From Limimaricola pyoseonensis (GTDB lineage: Bacteria > Pseudomonadota > Alphaproteobacteria > Rhodobacterales > Rhodobacteraceae), in the NCBI RefSeq assembly GCF_900102015.1, contig NZ_FNAT01000003.1, positions 1 through 64,000 on the forward strand: DNA of 64,000 nucleotides. Direction: 5' to 3'. The notes under the pieces are model-generated. The model was given only the letters and a program-made list of their open reading frames with translations. It did not search any database and was not told where the DNA came from. How positions within the stretch are numbered: position 1 is the first letter of the stretch; every line of letters starts with the position of its first letter. The translations under genes were made by a program, and so were the position numbers. Shown piece by piece: positions 21,901 to 30,032 of this stretch.

Positions 21901-23079
21901 TCAGTCGTAGAGACAGCCGCGGAGCGTCTCGAGCCCGCGCTGCATGTCGTCCGCCGGGGCCACCATGGCGACCCTGACATAGCCGTTCCCCGGATTCTCG
22001 CCGCCGACGTCGCGACCGAGATAGGCGCCGGGCAGCACCCGCACGCCGGTCTCGCGCCACAGCTTCAGCGCCGCCGCCTCGCCGTCATCGACCGGCAGCC
22101 ACAAGAAGAAGCCGGCCTCGGGCGCGGCGTAGCCCGGAACGCCGCCCAGCACACGGTCGGCGATGTCGTATTTCGCGGCGTAGAGCGCGCGGTTCTCGTC
22201 GACATGCGCCTCATCCGACCACGCCTTCGCGGCGACCGCCTGCAAGGGCAGCGGCAGCGGCGCGCCGGCATAGTTCCGAAGCTGCCGCATCCGGCGGGTC
22301 GATTCGGGGCCCGAGGCCGCGAAGCCCGCGCGCAGACCCGGCAGGTTCGAGCGCTTCGACAGCGAGTTGAACACCACCAGCCGCTCGGGGTCCGCGCCCA
22401 TCGCCTCGGCCACGGCAAGCGCGCCCGGCGGCGGCGCGGTGCGCCAGATCTCGGAATAGCACTCGTCGGCGAAGACCCGGAAATCGTGCCGCTCGGCCAG
22501 ATCCATGAGCCGCTTCAGATAGGCTTCCGAGGCCACCGCGCCCTGCGGGTTCGAGGGCGAGCAGAGGTAGAAGATCGCCGTGCGGTCGAGCGTCTTCGCG
22601 GGAATCGCGTCGAGATCGGGCAGGAAGCCGGTCTCGCGCGTCGCCGGCAGGTAGACCGGCTCGGCCCCGACCGAAAGCGCGGCCACCGCGTAGACCTGGT
22701 AGAAGGGGTTGGGCATCAGCACCAGCGGCCGCGCGCCGGCCTTGGTCTCGGGGCAGAGCGCCATGGCGGCGTTGTAGAGCCCCTCGCGGGTGCCGTTCAG
22801 CGCCAGGAGCCGCTCGGGCGCGGCCGCGACGCCGTAGCGCCGGCCGATCCAGCCCGAGATCGCGCCGAGCAGCATCTCGCTGCCCTCGTTGACCGGGTAC
22901 TTGCCGAATCCCGCCGCCGCCTCGGCGATGGTGGGGGCGACCCAGTCCGGGTAGCGGTGCTGCGGCTCGCCGATGGTCATGGCAAGCGGCGCGCCGCCGG
23001 GCGCGTGCGAATCGAGCAGCGCCCGCAGACGCGGAAACGCATACTCCGGTAGGTCCGAGAACCGCTCGGGGAAATCCAT
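21901..23079 (-). CDS. class I/II PLP aminotransferase, DapC-like
   Basis: A 392-residue fold-type I aminotransferase. The PLP-binding pattern includes [21 protein letters not shown] and the lysine in [17 protein letters not shown]. This last motif and the overall length are typical of the N-succinyldiaminopimelate (DapC-type) or related aminotransferases of lysine/meso-DAP synthesis. Another specificity cannot be excluded. It precedes ftsK in the same operon by 16 bp. The start at 23079 gives MDFPERFSD. Confidence 0.85.
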   Translation of the reverse strand: MDFPERFSDLPEYAFPRLRALLDSHAPGGAPLAMTIGEPQHRYPDWVAPTIAEAAAGFGKYPVNEGSEMLLGAISGWIGRRYGVAAAPERLLALNGTREGLYNAAMALCPETKAGARPLVLMPNPFYQVYAVAALSVGAEPVYLPATRETGFLPDLDAIPAKTLDRTAIFYLCSPSNPQGAVASEAYLKRLMDLAERHDFRVFADECYSEIWRTAPPPGALAVAEAMGADPERLVVFNSLSKRSNLPGLRAGFAASGPESTRRMRQLRNYAGAPLPLPLQAVAAKAWSDEAHVDENRALYAAKYDIADRVLGGVPGYAAPEAGFFLWLPVDDGEAAALKLWRETGVRVLPGAYLGRDVGGENPGNGYVRVAMVAPADDMQRGLETLRGCLYD

Positions 23080-23186
23080 CGCTGCCTCATGATCCGGGGT
23101 CGTGGCTGCCCCGTTTTGCCACGAAACTACCCGCGCGGGCAGAGCGATGTCCAGCTTTCGCCCCGCCCCCGCCGGTCTTGTGGCTT

Positions 23187-24512
23187 TCAGGCCAAGGCCG
23201 CCTCGACCGCCGCCGCGAGCCGCCAGAGCCGCCTATCGGCCCCCGCCGGCCCGTTCAGCAGCACGCCGCAGCCCGGATCGCCCGCCGGAAGCGCCGCCGA
23301 GCACAGCCCCATCAGGTTGGCGAGCCGCGTGTTGCGCAGCGTCTTGAGGTTGGTGAGACGGAACGCCTCCGAATCATCGAGCAGCGGCTGGACCTTGGGC
23401 GGCCGGATCGCCACGCCGGGGCAGATCACCGCGTCGAAGCTCGCCGTGGCGGCGCGGAAGCCCGCGCGCAGCGCGCGCAGCCGGTCCCAGCCGGCGATCC
23501 AGTCGGCGGCGGACACGTCGCGCCCGGCCCGGACGCGGTCGAGAATCGGCGGGTAGAGCGTGTCGGGCGCGGCCTCGATCCGTTCGCGCCACCAGGCCCA
23601 GGCCTCGGCGGTGTAGAGCGGGCCCGACAGCGCGTAGGCCTCCTCGAGCGGCGGATGCGCGCGGCGCACGATCTCCGCCCCCTCGCCGTCGAGCCGCGAC
23701 AGCGCCGCGTCGAAGCCGCGCGACACCGCCGGGTCGAAATCCTCGGTGACGACCGTGTCGATCACCAGGAGCCGCGCGCCCGAAAGCGATGCGCCGCGCA
23801 GATCGGCCGCGGGGCCGCCCAGCGCCTCCAGCGCCAGCACCCCGTCCGCGACCGTCCGCGCCAGCGGCCCGGCGGTGTCGAAGCTGGTGCAGAGCGGCAC
23901 CGCGCCCTGCATCGGCAGCGCGCCATGGGTGGGCTTCAGCCCGACGAGGCCGTTCCAGACCGACGGCACCCGGATCGAACCGCCGGTGTCCGAGCCGATC
24001 GCCACCGGCGCGAGGCCATGCGCCACCGAGGCCGCGGCACCCGAGGAGGAGCCGCCCGGCGCGGTCTCCGGGTCGAAGATGTTGGGCGGCGTCGCGGTGC
24101 GCGGGTTCAGCCCCAGCCCCGAGAAGGCGATCTCGGTCATGTGGGTCTTGCCGAGGCAGACGAGGCCCGCCGCCGTCGCCCGGCGCAGGATCTCGGCATC
24201 GCTCCCGGGCACCCGGCCCGCCATCAGCCGCGTCCCGGCCCCGGTCTCGACCCCGGCGCTGTCGAAGAGATCCTTCCAGCTTACCGGCACGCCGTCGAGC
24301 GGGCCGCGTCGCAGCCCGAGCCGGGCGCGTTCGCGCGCCGACGCAGCCTCGGCCAGCGCGCGGTCTGGCGTGGTGCGGGCGTAGATACGGGCGCCGTCGG
24401 GATGCGCATCGATCGCGTCGAGGAAATGCTCGGTCAGCTCCACCGGGTCGATCTCGCCCGCGCCGATGCCCTGCCCCAGCGCCGCCGCCGTCATCCGCCG
24501 CCAATCGGTCAT
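23187..24512 (-). CDS. amidase-signature family hydrolase
   Basis: A 441-residue amidase. The Ser-cisSer-Lys triad is visible as Lys in VSWKDLFDSAG, Ser in GGSSSGAAASVA and Ser in SDTGGSIRVPS. It lacks the GatA partners GatB/GatC nearby, so it is more likely a stand-alone amide hydrolase than the glutamyl-tRNA amidotransferase; the substrate is unknown. It is divergent from the UbiH-family gene and 107 bp upstream of the DapC-like gene on the same strand. Confidence 0.88.
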   Translation of the reverse strand: MTDWRRMTAAALGQGIGAGEIDPVELTEHFLDAIDAHPDGARIYARTTPDRALAEAASARERARLGLRRGPLDGVPVSWKDLFDSAGVETGAGTRLMAGRVPGSDAEILRRATAAGLVCLGKTHMTEIAFSGLGLNPRTATPPNIFDPETAPGGSSSGAAASVAHGLAPVAIGSDTGGSIRVPSVWNGLVGLKPTHGALPMQGAVPLCTSFDTAGPLARTVADGVLALEALGGPAADLRGASLSGARLLVIDTVVTEDFDPAVSRGFDAALSRLDGEGAEIVRRAHPPLEEAYALSGPLYTAEAWAWWRERIEAAPDTLYPPILDRVRAGRDVSAADWIAGWDRLRALRAGFRAATASFDAVICPGVAIRPPKVQPLLDDSEAFRLTNLKTLRNTRLANLMGLCSAALPAGDPGCGVLLNGPAGADRRLWRLAAAVEAALA

Positions 24513-24598
24513 CGCGTCCCCCTGCCCGTCTCGCGCCTGCGACGCTAGCGGCGGTGCGGCGCATGGACAATCCCGCCCCCGGCCCCATAGTCAGCGCC

Positions 24599-25810
24599 AT
24601 GAACCGAGACAGCGACATCCTGATCACCGGCGGCGGGCTGAACGGCCCGGTGCTCGCGCTCGCGCTGGCGCGGGCGGGCTTCACCGTGACCCTGATCGAC
24701 GCGGCGCCGCCCGAGGCGGACGCGTCGGCCGCCGCCAGCCGCGCCTATGCCATCGCCGCCGGCTCGCGCCGGATGCTGGCGCGGCTCGGGCTCTGGGCGG
24801 CGCTCGCCCCCGACGCGCAGGAGATGGCCGAGATCAAGGTCACCGACGGCCGCGCCGGCGAAGGCCCGGCGCGCGGCATGCTGCATTTCGATTCGGCCGA
24901 GATCGAGAACGGCCCGATGGGCCACATGGTCGAGGACCGGCACCTGCGCGCCGCGCTGGCCGAGGCGCTGGGCGCGGCCGAGGGGGTGACGCTGAAGGCC
25001 CCGGTCCGTGTGGTGGCGCAGGAGGCCGGCCCCGGCGGCGTCACGGTGACGCTCGATTCGGGCGAGCGGCTCACGGGGCTGCTGCTGGCGGGCTGCGACG
25101 GCCGGCAGAGCGGCACCGCCACCCGCGCCGGCATCCGCCGCGCCGGCCACGGCTACGGCCAGAGCGCGATCACCTGCACCGTGGCGCACGAGCTGCCGCA
25201 CAAGGGCGTCGCTCACCAGTTCTTCATGCCCGGCGGGCCGCTGGCGATCCTGCCGCTGAAGGGCAACCGCTCCTCGGTGGTCTGGAGCGAACGGACCGAG
25301 CGGGCCGAGAAGATCGTGGCCGGCCCCGACGAGGCCTTTCTCGCGGCGCTGCGCCCGGCCTTCGGCAACTTCCTCGGGCAGATCCGGCTCGAGGGCGCGC
25401 GGGGGCTGCACCCCTTGGGCCTCAGCCTCGCCGAGCGCTTCGTCGCGGCGCGCGTCGCGCTGGTGGGCGACGCGGCGCACGGGCTGCACCCGGTGGCGGG
25501 GCAAGGGCTGAACGCGGGCCTGCGCGACGTCGCGGCGCTGGCGCAGGTGCTGGGCGAGGCGCGGCGGCGCGGCGAGGATGTCGGCACCGGGCCGGTGCTC
25601 GAGCGCTACGCGCGCTGGCGGCGCTTCGACACCGCGACGCTGGCGGCGACGACCGATTTCACGACGCGGCTGTTTTCGAACGACAACCCGCTCCTGCGGC
25701 TGGCCCGCGACGCCGGCATGGGCGCCATCAACGCCGTGGCGCCGCTGCGCCGGGCGATGATCCGCGAAGCGGCGGGGCTGACGGGCGAGCTGCCGGAACT
25801 GATGCGCTGA
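24599..25810 (+). CDS. UbiH/UbiF/COQ6-family FAD monooxygenase
   Basis: A 403-residue flavin hydroxylase, probably one of the ring hydroxylases of ubiquinone synthesis. The Rossmann motif ILITGGGLNGPVLALALA is at the N-terminus, the DG motif in AGCDGRQSG near residue 165, and the second FAD motif GDAAHGLHPVAGQGLNAGL near residue 295. Which ring position it hydroxylates cannot be told. The ATG at 24599 lacks a clear ribosome site; an in-frame ATG at 24563 would add 12 residues. Confidence 0.88.
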   Translation: MNRDSDILITGGGLNGPVLALALARAGFTVTLIDAAPPEADASAAASRAYAIAAGSRRMLARLGLWAALAPDAQEMAEIKVTDGRAGEGPARGMLHFDSAEIENGPMGHMVEDRHLRAALAEALGAAEGVTLKAPVRVVAQEAGPGGVTVTLDSGERLTGLLLAGCDGRQSGTATRAGIRRAGHGYGQSAITCTVAHELPHKGVAHQFFMPGGPLAILPLKGNRSSVVWSERTERAEKIVAGPDEAFLAALRPAFGNFLGQIRLEGARGLHPLGLSLAERFVAARVALVGDAAHGLHPVAGQGLNAGLRDVAALAQVLGEARRRGEDVGTGPVLERYARWRRFDTATLAATTDFTTRLFSNDNPLLRLARDAGMGAINAVAPLRRAMIREAAGLTGELPELMR

Positions 25811-25840
25811 CGCGCTGGGGTCCCCGGCGGGCACCCCGGC

Positions 25841-26107
25841 CTAGTCCAGCGTACGCGCCTCGTCGGCCAGCATCACCGGGATGCCGCCGCGGATCGGGAA
25901 GGCGAGGTTCGCGGCCCGGCTGACCAGCTCCTGCCGCTCGGCATCGTAGCTCAGCGGGCCTTGCGTCTGCGGGCAGACCAGCGCCTCGAGCATCCGCCGG
26001 TCGAAGGCGGCGCGCCCGGCGCGCGGATCGGGGTCGGGCTCGGGGATCGGATCGAGCGGCGGCACCGGCGGCGGGCTGTCGGGCGGCAGGTCGGGATCGT
26101 CGCTCAT
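25841..26107 (-). CDS. Trm112-like small protein with Pro-rich N-terminus
   Basis: An 88-residue protein. The C-terminal 50 residues are a Trm112/UPF0434 domain ([32 protein letters not shown]). Trm112 proteins act as small partners that activate methyltransferases; bacterial ones are less studied. Only one cysteine of the usual zinc-site pattern remains. The N-terminal 30 residues are an Asp/Pro-rich extension. Its start overlaps the stop of the LON-domain gene (ATGA). Confidence 0.8.
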   Translation of the reverse strand: MSDDPDLPPDSPPPVPPLDPIPEPDPDPRAGRAAFDRRMLEALVCPQTQGPLSYDAERQELVSRAANLAFPIRGGIPVMLADEARTLD

Positions 26108-26742
26108 TGCATCATCTCCTCGCCCGGGCCGCCCCCGTGCAGGGCGAACTCGATCAGCGCCACGAGGCTTTCGCGCCGGTTCGACAGGTCCGGCGCCTCG
26201 AGCAGCGCCTGGCGCTCCTCGCTGTCGAAGGGGCAGAGCATCGACAGCGAGTTGATCAGAAGCTCGTCCTCGGCTTCGTTCAGGCTTTCCCAGTCGGTCG
26301 AGAGGCCGCGCTCCTCGAAGAAGCGCGCCAGGAGCTTGAGGAAGCTGTCGCGGTTCAGGCCCGGATCGGTCTCGACCGGGCCGAGGTCGCGGGCGAAACC
26401 CTCCCAGCTCACCTCGCAGCGGCGGTAGGGGGTGAAGCCGTCCACCTCCTTGCGCACCCGGAAGCGCGACACGCCCGAGAGCGTGATCATGTAGCGCCCG
26501 TCCTCGGTCTCCGAGAATGCGGTGAGCCGGCCGGCGCAGCCGATGGCCTGCAGCCGGTTGTCGGGGCCCTCATGGGGCTGGATCATCCCGATCAGCCGTT
26601 CCGGCGTCTTCATCACGTCCTCGAGCATGGCGAGGTAGCGCGGCTCGAAGATGTGCAGGGGCAACCGGGCGCGCGGCAAGAGCAGCGCCCCCGGCAGGGG
26701 GAACACGGGGATCGTATCGGGGAGGTCCGCGCTTGTGATCAT
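26104..26742 (-). CDS. LON substrate-binding domain protein
   Basis: A 212-residue protein consisting of the N-terminal substrate-recognition domain of Lon without ATPase or protease. The signature is at the start ([34 protein letters not shown]) and in GVSRFRV. Its role is unknown; it may bind unfolded or specific substrates. It precedes the Trm112-like gene with a 4-nt overlap and follows the thioredoxin gene by 27 bp, so all three are probably cotranscribed. Confidence 0.9.
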   Translation of the reverse strand: MITSADLPDTIPVFPLPGALLLPRARLPLHIFEPRYLAMLEDVMKTPERLIGMIQPHEGPDNRLQAIGCAGRLTAFSETEDGRYMITLSGVSRFRVRKEVDGFTPYRRCEVSWEGFARDLGPVETDPGLNRDSFLKLLARFFEERGLSTDWESLNEAEDELLINSLSMLCPFDSEERQALLEAPDLSNRRESLVALIEFALHGGGPGEEMMQ

Positions 26743-26769
26743 GTCCGGCGACCTAGCGTGGCCGGACGG

Positions 26770-27690
26770 TCAGGCAAATATCATCGAGGACAACCGGCGC
26801 CGCCCGGACAGCGCCACGGGGTCCTTGGCCGGAAGTGCCTCGAAGATGGTGAAGAGCTGGGTCTTCGCGGCGGCCTCGTTCCACTCGCGGTCGCGGCGGA
26901 AGATCTCCAGCAGCTCGTCCACCGCCTCGGCGGTCTCGCCCTTGGCGTGCAGCGCCGTGGCGAGGTCGTAGCGGGCCTGCAGGTCGGCCGGGTCGGCTTC
27001 CACCTTGGCGCGCAGCTCGGCCACGGGGCCGGCGGCCGAGGCCTGCCGCGCCAGCGCGATCTGGGCATGCGCGGCGTCGAGCTCGGGGGTGCGGGCGATG
27101 TCGGCGGGCGCGCCGTTCAGGATCGCCTCGGCCTCGTCCACCCGGTCGAGCGCCAGATGCGCGCGCACCAGCCCCGCATAGGCGGCGGCGTTCCTGCCGT
27201 CCTCCTGCAGGATCGCCTGGAACACCTCGATCGCGCCCTCGGCGTCACCCTCGCCCAGCATGGTCTCGGCCGCCTCGACCGCCTCGGCGAGCCCGCCATC
27301 CTCCTCGCCGCCGCCAAGTGCTACGAGCTTGTTCACGAACTTCTCGATCTCGGAGCCCGGCAGCGCGCCCTGGAAGCCGTCGACCGGCTGGCCCTGCCAG
27401 AAGGCGTAGACGGTGGGGATCGACTGGACCTGCAGCTGGCCGGCATAGGCCTGGTTCCGGTCGACGTCGATCTTGACCATCTTCACCTTGCCGCCGGCCT
27501 TCTGCACCGCCGCCTCGAGCGCCGGGCCGAGCGTCTTGCAGGGCCCGCACCAGGTCGCCCAGAAGTCGACGATCACCGGCACCGTCTTCGAGGCCTCGAC
27601 CACGTCCTGCATGAAGGTGGCGTCCGAGCCGTCGATGACGAGATCGGCGGCGGGGCCGGGGGCGGCGGAACTGTCCTGAAGGCCGAGCAT
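26770..27690 (-). CDS. thioredoxin-TPR protein, CnoX-like
   Basis: A 306-residue cytosolic protein with an N-terminal thioredoxin domain (active site WCGPCK near residue 48) and C-terminal TPR-like helices (about 130-300). This is the CnoX/YbbN architecture, a chaperedoxin that protects chlorine- or oxidation-damaged proteins. Here the CGPC pair is intact, so it should also be redox active, unlike the E. coli protein. AGGAG lies upstream of the ATG. It follows xthA by 96 bp; a TATAGT element near 27750 may provide a separate promoter. Confidence 0.88.
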   Translation of the reverse strand: MLGLQDSSAAPGPAADLVIDGSDATFMQDVVEASKTVPVIVDFWATWCGPCKTLGPALEAAVQKAGGKVKMVKIDVDRNQAYAGQLQVQSIPTVYAFWQGQPVDGFQGALPGSEIEKFVNKLVALGGGEEDGGLAEAVEAAETMLGEGDAEGAIEVFQAILQEDGRNAAAYAGLVRAHLALDRVDEAEAILNGAPADIARTPELDAAHAQIALARQASAAGPVAELRAKVEADPADLQARYDLATALHAKGETAEAVDELLEIFRRDREWNEAAAKTQLFTIFEALPAKDPVALSGRRRLSSMIFA

Positions 27691-27786
27691 TTTGGGCTCC
27701 TGTCGTTGAATTGCGGCCCGGCGGGGCGGGCTGTGTCCTGAACGGACTATATGTGGACGCGGCCGGGCCGCGCCAAGGGCGAAAGC

Positions 27787-28575
27787 TCAGAGGTCGAAGC
27801 TGGCGAAGACCGGCGCGTGGTCGGAGGGCTTCTCCCAGCCGCGCACCGCCTTGAGGATGCGGCTGCCATGCGCGGCCCCGGCGATGTCGGGCGTGGCCCA
27901 GACATGGTCGAGCCTGCGGCCGCGATCGGCGGCCTCCCAGTCCTTCGCCCGGTAGGACCACCACGAATAGAGCTGCCCCTCGGGGATGTCCTGACGGGTC
28001 ACGTCGACCCAAGAGCCGCTGTCCTGCACCTGCGCGAGATGCTCGACCTCGATCGGCGTGTGGCTCACGACCTTCAGGAGCTGCTTGTGGCTCCAGACGT
28101 CGTCCTCGCGCGGCGCGATGTTGAGGTCGCCCACGAGGATCGCGCGCTCGGGCCGGTTGGCATGGAAGTCGTCGCGCATGTGGGTGAGGTAGTCGAGCTT
28201 CTGGCCGAACTTCTCGTTCTTCTCGCGGTCCGGCTCGTCGCCGCCGGCCGGGACGTAGAAGTTGTGGATCGTCACGCCGTTCTCGAGCCGGCCGGCGATG
28301 TGGCGGGCATGGCCAAGCTGCGCGTGGTCATGCGCCGCGACCTCCTCGATCGGCAGGCGCGACAGGATCGCGACGCCGTTGTAGCCCTTCTGGCCGCGCG
28401 CGATCATGTGGTCGTAGCCCAGCGCCCGGAACGCCTCGAGCGGGATCTTCTCGACCGGGCTCTTGCATTCCTGCAGGCAGAGCACGTCGGGCCCCTCCTC
28501 CTGCAAGAGCCGCGCAACCAGCGTCTCGCGCAGGCGGACCGAGTTGATGTTCCAGGTGGCGAGGGTGAAGGGCAT
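27787..28575 (-). CDS. xthA: exodeoxyribonuclease III / AP endonuclease
   Basis: A 262-residue Mg-dependent AP endonuclease of base-excision repair. Motifs of the family are TLATWNINSVRLR at the N-terminus, the metal-binding Glu in LCLQECK, ILVGDLNIAP in the middle, and KPSDHAPV with the catalytic His near the C-terminus. Length is typical of ExoIII. It lies upstream of the thioredoxin gene on the same strand. Confidence 0.94.
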   Translation of the reverse strand: MPFTLATWNINSVRLRETLVARLLQEEGPDVLCLQECKSPVEKIPLEAFRALGYDHMIARGQKGYNGVAILSRLPIEEVAAHDHAQLGHARHIAGRLENGVTIHNFYVPAGGDEPDREKNEKFGQKLDYLTHMRDDFHANRPERAILVGDLNIAPREDDVWSHKQLLKVVSHTPIEVEHLAQVQDSGSWVDVTRQDIPEGQLYSWWSYRAKDWEAADRGRRLDHVWATPDIAGAAHGSRILKAVRGWEKPSDHAPVFASFDL

Positions 28576-28653
28576 GGGCGGTCTCCGTTGCGGGCCGCGC
28601 CTGACTAATGCCTTACCTGCCCGGACGCCACCCGTGGCGCCCGCCCCCCTGCC

Positions 28654-28971
28654 TCAGGGCCGGATCGTGTAGCGCGTGGCGGTGCAGACATCGACCTGCC
28701 CCGCGATCACGTCGCCATCCTCGAACATCATCAGCAGGTCGTAGAGGCATTCGCCGACATTGCGGATGGTGACGTCGGCGCTCTGGCCCGAGGGCAGGAC
28801 GTATTCGCCCAGGAGATCGTCGCGCCAGTACTCGTCCGTGACCGGCGAGGCGAAGAGCCGCACCAGCACGATGCCCGAGCGGTTCTCGACCCGGAGCGTC
28901 TCGGTCCGGCCCTGCGCCTGCGCGGCGGGCGCGGCGAGCAGGGCGAGAAGGAGGGCGATGCGGGTGATCAT
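28654..28971 (-). CDS. small exported protein of unknown function
   Basis: A 105-residue exported protein. MITRIALLLALLAAPAAQAQ is a signal peptide with cleavage after AQA. The mature part (about 85 residues) has two cysteines (ECLYDLL and DVCTATRY) that could form a disulfide and reads as beta-rich. I do not recognise the family beyond similarity to short periplasmic proteins of Rhodobacterales. GGAGGAG precedes the ATG. It follows the structured 3' UTR of the CenR-like gene. Confidence 0.8.
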   Translation of the reverse strand: MITRIALLLALLAAPAAQAQGRTETLRVENRSGIVLVRLFASPVTDEYWRDDLLGEYVLPSGQSADVTIRNVGECLYDLLMMFEDGDVIAGQVDVCTATRYTIRP

Positions 28972-29051
28972 GGCGGCTCCTCCTGCGGCGGCTCGGCCCC
29001 AGTCTAGGCCGCGTCCGCCTCACACCACAGGGGCTTCGCCGCGTCACGGGC

Positions 29052-29078
29052 AAAAAAAGGCCGGGCCAGAGGCCCGGC
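29052..29078 (-). terminator. strong Rho-independent terminator after the CenR-like gene
   Basis: An 8-bp GC stem with the 3-nt loop TCT and seven consecutive T on the minus-strand exit (29052-29058). It is the most canonical terminator in the window, 100 nt past the response-regulator stop. Confidence 0.9.
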
Positions 29079-29177
29079 GCAAGTCCAACAGGGAGGTGAT
29101 GGCATGACCCCGCCATCAGGGGCTTCGGCGGCGGAACGCGCGTCCTGCGGGGAGGTTCCCCGCAAAACGCGCGCGGT
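29052..29177 (-). ncRNA. candidate 3' UTR-derived small RNA of the CenR-like gene
   Basis: The 126 nt after the response-regulator stop fold extensively. A two-part hairpin uses 29137-29143 with 29167-29173 and 29147-29153 with 29157-29163. A second hairpin pairs TGATGGC (29097-29103) with GCCATCA (29112-29118). An unpaired stretch on the minus strand then reads CACCTCCCTGTTGG, complementary to a Shine-Dalgarno. The element ends in a terminator: 8-bp stem GCCGGGCC (29060-29067) with GGCCCGGC (29071-29078), followed by seven U. Anti-SD motifs next to a U-rich terminator are common in alphaproteobacterial trans-acting sRNAs. Expression as a separate RNA is inference; the terminator itself is secure. 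Confidence 0.5.
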
Positions 29178-29864
29178 TCAGGCGACCAGCCGATATCCGC
29201 CGGATTCGGTGACCAGCAGCCGCGCGTTCGAGGGATCGGGCTCGATCTTCTGGCGCAGCCGGTAGATGTGGGTCTCGAGCGTGTGGGTGGTGACGCCCGC
29301 GTTGTAGCCCCACACCTCGTGCAGCAGCACGTCGCGCGGCACCACGCCTTCCGAGGCGCGGTAGAGGAACTTGAGGATGTTCGTCTCCTTCTCGGTCAGC
29401 CGCACCTTGCGGTCGTCCTCGGTGACGAGAAGCTTCTGCGCGGGCCGGAAGCTGTAGGGCCCGAGCTGGAACACCGCGTCCTCGGACTGCTCGTGCGTCC
29501 GAAGCTGGGCGCGGATGCGCGCCAGCAGCACCGGGAACTTGAACGGCTTGGTGATGTAGTCGTTCGCGCCCGCGTCGAGGCCGAGGATGGTGTCGCTGTC
29601 GCTGTCATGGCCGGTCAGCATGATGATCGGGCATTTGACGCCCTGCTTGCGCATCACCCGGCACAGCTCGCGCCCGTCGGTGTCGGGCAGGCCGACATCG
29701 AGGATCACGAGATCGAACAGACCGGCCTTGACCTGCGCCATGGCGTCGTGGCCGTTTGCGGCCTCGAACACGTCGAAATCCTCGGTCATGACCAGCTGTT
29801 CGCTCAGCGCCTCGCGCAGGTCGTCCTCGTCATCGACCAGTAGGATCTTCTTCACTTGTGCCAT
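29178..29864 (-). CDS. cenR: OmpR-family response regulator, CenR-like
   Basis: A 228-residue two-component regulator. The receiver domain (1-120) has the acidic pair in LLVDDEDDL, the phosphoacceptor Asp in LVILDVGLPDTDGREL and the Lys in NDYITKPFKFP; the winged-helix domain covers about 130-228 (VRLTEKETNILKFLYRA, GYNAGVTTHTLETHIYRLR). From memory this closely follows CenR, the cell-envelope regulator of Caulobacter and Rhodobacter; that specific name is an inference. No histidine kinase gene is adjacent. GGAGG precedes the ATG at 29864. It is divergent from ribA. Confidence 0.85.
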   Translation of the reverse strand: MAQVKKILLVDDEDDLREALSEQLVMTEDFDVFEAANGHDAMAQVKAGLFDLVILDVGLPDTDGRELCRVMRKQGVKCPIIMLTGHDSDSDTILGLDAGANDYITKPFKFPVLLARIRAQLRTHEQSEDAVFQLGPYSFRPAQKLLVTEDDRKVRLTEKETNILKFLYRASEGVVPRDVLLHEVWGYNAGVTTHTLETHIYRLRQKIEPDPSNARLLVTESGGYRLVA

Positions 29865-30032
29865 CGCGCCGCCTCCGTGCTGTGATGCAGATCGCTGCCT
29901 ATCTGCAGATGTGTAACGTTCTCGTGTGCCGCAAGTTTCCCAACAGCCGGTCACGCCGAGTTGTCGCCACCCGGGGAAATGTTACAGTTCGCTTCCGCGC
30001 CGGGGGTCTCCGGCGCCGCGAAGGATCTGCCG

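Noticed and set aside
29104-29262. Short plus-strand frame with a strong GGGAGGTGAT site before its ATG
   Set aside because: The apparent ribosome site is the complement of the unpaired anti-SD stretch in the minus-strand 3' UTR structure; the 52-codon frame runs into the response-regulator gene and has no domain.
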